A stretch of DNA of 53,119 nt, from NCBI GenBank assembly GCA_018267875.1, contig JAFDXP010000012.1, positions 1 through 53,119 on the forward strand, read 5' to 3'. Positions within the stretch are counted from its first letter, which is position 1, and each line of letters begins with the position of its first letter. Positions 51,137 through 53,119 of this stretch are shown here, piece after piece. The translations under genes were made by a program, and so were the position numbers. Below the pieces are notes generated by a model. It did not search any database, had not been told where the DNA came from, and saw only the letters and a list, made by a program, of their open reading frames with translations. Source of the DNA: Bacteroidota bacterium (lineage in GTDB: Bacteria > Bacteroidota > Bacteroidia > Chitinophagales > Chitinophagaceae).

Positions 51137-52675
51137 TTACAAAGGAATATTTCCGTGTTTTCTTTTGGGCATTGTTGCCACTTTGTTTTCCAGCATGGTA
51201 AAGGCTCTAATAAGCTTTTGACGAGTGGTTTCGGGAAGTATTATTTCATCTACAAAACCACGAGCAGCAGCACCATAAGGATTGGCAAACTTTTCGGCAT
51301 ATTCCGCTTCTTTTTCTTTCAGTTTTTCTTCCTGATTGGATGCTTCAGAAATTTGCTTTTTAAAAATGATTTCTGCTGCTCCCTTGGCTCCCATCACTGC
51401 AATTTCTGCACTGGGCCAAGCAAAATTCAGGTCTGCACCAATATGTTTCGAGTTCATCACATCATAAGCTCCACCATAGGCCTTTCTGGTAATAACCGTT
51501 ACTTTAGGCACGGTAGCTTCACTGAGTGCATAAAGCAGTTTGGCACCGTTGGTAATGATGCCGTTCCATTCTTGATCGGTGCCGGGCAAAAATCCCGGTA
51601 CATCTACCAATACTAATAAAGGAATATTGAACGCATCACAAAAACGGGTGAAACGGGCTGCTTTCTTGCTGGAATTAATATCCAGCACGCCCGCAAGGCT
51701 TGCGGGTTGATTGGCTACAATGCCTATGCTTCTTCCGCCCAATCGAGCAAAACCAACTACTATATTTTCTGCATAATCTTTATGTACTTCTAAAAAACTG
51801 TTTTCATCAGCTACTTCTTCTATCACCTCCTTGATGTCGTAAGGCTGATTGGGATTGTCCGGTATCATGTTGTTGAGCTTTGGGCGCAATTCATGTCCTT
51901 CTTCATACGGATAAATAGGGGCATCTTCTTCACAATTTTGTGGCATATAGCTTAGCAATTGCTTGATGCGCTCTATACACGCTACTTCATTTGCTGCGGA
52001 AAAATGCGTAACACCACTCTTAGAAGCATGGGTATTAGCTCCGCCTAATTCCTCGCTCGTAACGGTTTCGTGCGTAACGGTTTTCACCACATTGGGTCCA
52101 GTAACAAACATGTAAGAAGTATGCTCTACCATCAAAATAAAATCGGTGATGGCCGGGGAATAGACAGCACCGCCGGCACATGGCCCCATGATGGCAGAAA
52201 TTTGCGGAATAACACCTGATGATTTTACGTTTCGATAAAAGATATCAGCATAACCGCCCAACGATACAACCCCTTCTTGAATACGTGCCCCACCACTGTC
52301 ATTCAACCCTATAACGGGTGCGCCATTTTGTATGGCTAAATCCATGATTTTACATATTTTTTCGGCATGGGTTTCAGAAAGGCTACCCCCAAATACAGTA
52401 AAGTCTTGCGAAAATACATACACCAATCGTCCATTGATGCGTCCATAACCCGTAACTACACCATCGCCGGCATAGATCTCTTTTTCCATATCAAAATCAC
52501 GACAACGATGTGTTACCATCATCCCGATTTCTTCAAAGCTGCCATCATCAAGTAACAATTGTAAACGTTCGCGTGCGGTGAGCTTTCCTTTCTTGTGTTG
52601 GCTTTCTATGCGTTTGGTGCCACCACCCAAAAGGGCGGCTTGCTGTCTTTGTTGCAATATTGCGACCTGATCCAT
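51137..52675 (-). CDS. Acyl-CoA carboxylase subunit beta (propionyl-CoA type)
   Basis: The protein has 512 residues in two crotonase-like domains. It transfers the biotin-bound carboxyl group to an acyl-CoA, probably propionyl-CoA. [34 protein letters not shown] and [13 protein letters not shown] (oxyanion hole of the N domain) are visible, as is [19 protein letters not shown] in the C domain. No biotin-carboxylase or carrier gene is adjacent. ATG 52675 is chosen; a longer TTG frame begins inside a -7 box TAGGTTTGC (52708-52716). Confidence 0.88.
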   Translation of the reverse strand: MDQVAILQQRQQAALLGGGTKRIESQHKKGKLTARERLQLLLDDGSFEEIGMMVTHRCRDFDMEKEIYAGDGVVTGYGRINGRLVYVFSQDFTVFGGSLSETHAEKICKIMDLAIQNGAPVIGLNDSGGARIQEGVVSLGGYADIFYRNVKSSGVIPQISAIMGPCAGGAVYSPAITDFILMVEHTSYMFVTGPNVVKTVTHETVTSEELGGANTHASKSGVTHFSAANEVACIERIKQLLSYMPQNCEEDAPIYPYEEGHELRPKLNNMIPDNPNQPYDIKEVIEEVADENSFLEVHKDYAENIVVGFARLGGRSIGIVANQPASLAGVLDINSSKKAARFTRFCDAFNIPLLVLVDVPGFLPGTDQEWNGIITNGAKLLYALSEATVPKVTVITRKAYGGAYDVMNSKHIGADLNFAWPSAEIAVMGAKGAAEIIFKKQISEASNQEEKLKEKEAEYAEKFANPYGAAARGFVDEIILPETTRQKLIRAFTMLENKVATMPKRKHGNIPL

Positions 52676-52707
52676 AAACGAGGTAATGTGGTGAGTTTGA
52701 TTAGCCG

Positions 52708-52739
52708 GCAAACCTACTGCAAAAACACTCTCGGAGTGT
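52708..52739 (-). promoter_or_regulatory. Carboxylase -7 box with adjacent dyad
   Basis: TAGGTTTGC (- strand, 52708-52716) sits 33 nt before the ATG. Immediately upstream, a perfect dyad ACACTC-TCG-GAGTGT (52725-52739) overlaps the region where the -33 element would lie, as an operator would. Confidence 0.4.
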
Positions 52740-52791
52740 GTACTTTATAGGTGCTCAAGTGCCTTAGGAAAGAGGGAAAAGAAAAAAAGAC

Positions 52792-52820
52792 TTGTTAAAG
52801 AAAAAAAACACCTACCTTTG
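52792..52820 (+). promoter_or_regulatory. Promoter of tRNA-Cys
   Basis: TTG (52792-52794) is followed after 18 nt by TACCTTTG (52813-52820), 18 nt before the tRNA 5' end. Confidence 0.65.
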
Positions 52821-52838
52821 CAGTCCTTTAAACGAAAA

Positions 52839-52912
52839 GGTCGGGTGGCCGAGTGGCTAGGCAGAGCTCTGCAAAAGCTCGTACAGCGGTTCGAATCCGC
52901 TCTCGACCTCCA
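52839..52912 (+). tRNA. tRNA-Cys (anticodon GCA)
   Basis: The acceptor GGTCGGG pairs with CTCGACC, the anticodon stem GAGCT/AGCTC encloses CTGCAAA (anticodon GCA), and the T-loop is GGTTCGAATCC. Discriminator T is followed by an encoded CCA, unlike the two tRNA-Leu genes. A terminator follows at 52926-52957. Confidence 0.95.
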
Positions 52913-52925
52913 AACTAAAATTCAG

Positions 52926-52957
52926 AAAACGAATGGCCAGGCTGTTCGTTTTTTTTT
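52926..52957 (+). terminator. Terminator after tRNA-Cys
   Basis: AAAACGAA (52926-52933) pairs with TTCGTTTT (52945-52952), and T continues to 52957. Confidence 0.7.
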
Positions 52958-53119
52958 GTTTTTGGACATCTACGGTTTGTTCACCATAGCAAAAAAAACA
53001 ACCTGCTTTTCATCTAAAAAAAACTTCCCCAAAAATTTGTTTTTCTCCTAAAGATTTTCTTAATTTTATGCTTGCAAGTTTGTCTAATCAAGCTGCATAA
53101 ACGATATGGATAACAAAAT

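Overview
The window is a 53 kb piece of a Bacteroidota chromosome. Signs of this are a type IX secretion (T9SS) locus, type A and type B T9SS sorting domains, an SprB-repeat/gliding-motility C-terminal protein paired with a PorP/SprF protein, and Bacteroidota-type promoters (TTG or TTTG, about 18-20 nt, then TAnnTTTG). Base composition is moderately AT-rich. A Chitinophagales/Sphingobacteriales-like member is plausible, but the genus cannot be read from the sequence.

Layout. 1-1108: about 1.1 kb with no convincing protein gene. It holds an imperfect foldback element, what looks like a complete small-RNA gene (promoter, tight cloverleaf fold, terminator; 345-463) and tandem palindromic repeats. 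1109-4970: tRNA-Leu(CAA), hscB, a Lys1-like dehydrogenase and dnaG. 5152-15401: a glycan-assembly region with a deacetylase-like protein, five GT4-type glycosyltransferases, a polytopic membrane protein and an AsnB-type amidotransferase; no flippase or sugar-nucleotide genes are seen here. 15423-18744: a seven-heme cytochrome c with TPRs, and tyrS. 18919-30167: the T9SS region, with a PorV/PorQ-family barrel, a very large PorU-type C25 sortase, a DUF6089 barrel, an SprB-like adhesin and its PorP/SprF partner. 30157-35038: tag, gdhA, ccmD-like, ccmC, a urea-transporter-family protein and a DUF4256 protein. 35489-45286: tRNA-Leu(CAG), the pyruvate dehydrogenase E2, an Lgt-like protein, a nucleoside phosphorylase, tdk, an M43 protease with a T9SS tail, a bifunctional-nuclease-family protein and the topoisomerase IV A subunit. 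45410-46665: two small exported proteins. 46727-48581: a very AT-rich island with one FkbM methyltransferase. 48637-49858: rpsF-rpsR-rplI with a structured leader. 50202 to the end: a second T9SS cargo protein, an acyl-CoA carboxylase beta subunit and tRNA-Cys.

Links between genes: the sortase and barrel at 18919-25141 are the machinery that would process the T9SS-tailed cargo encoded at 26262, 40710 and 50202. The GT cluster may supply the cell-surface glycan, possibly the anchor for such cargo, but that link is inference. Most of the window is ordinary core genome. The least explained items are the small RNA gene near the left end, the dispersed-repeat candidates at 140-228 and 39827-39952, the AT-rich FkbM island, the structured rpsF leader and the membrane protein at 10699-12090.
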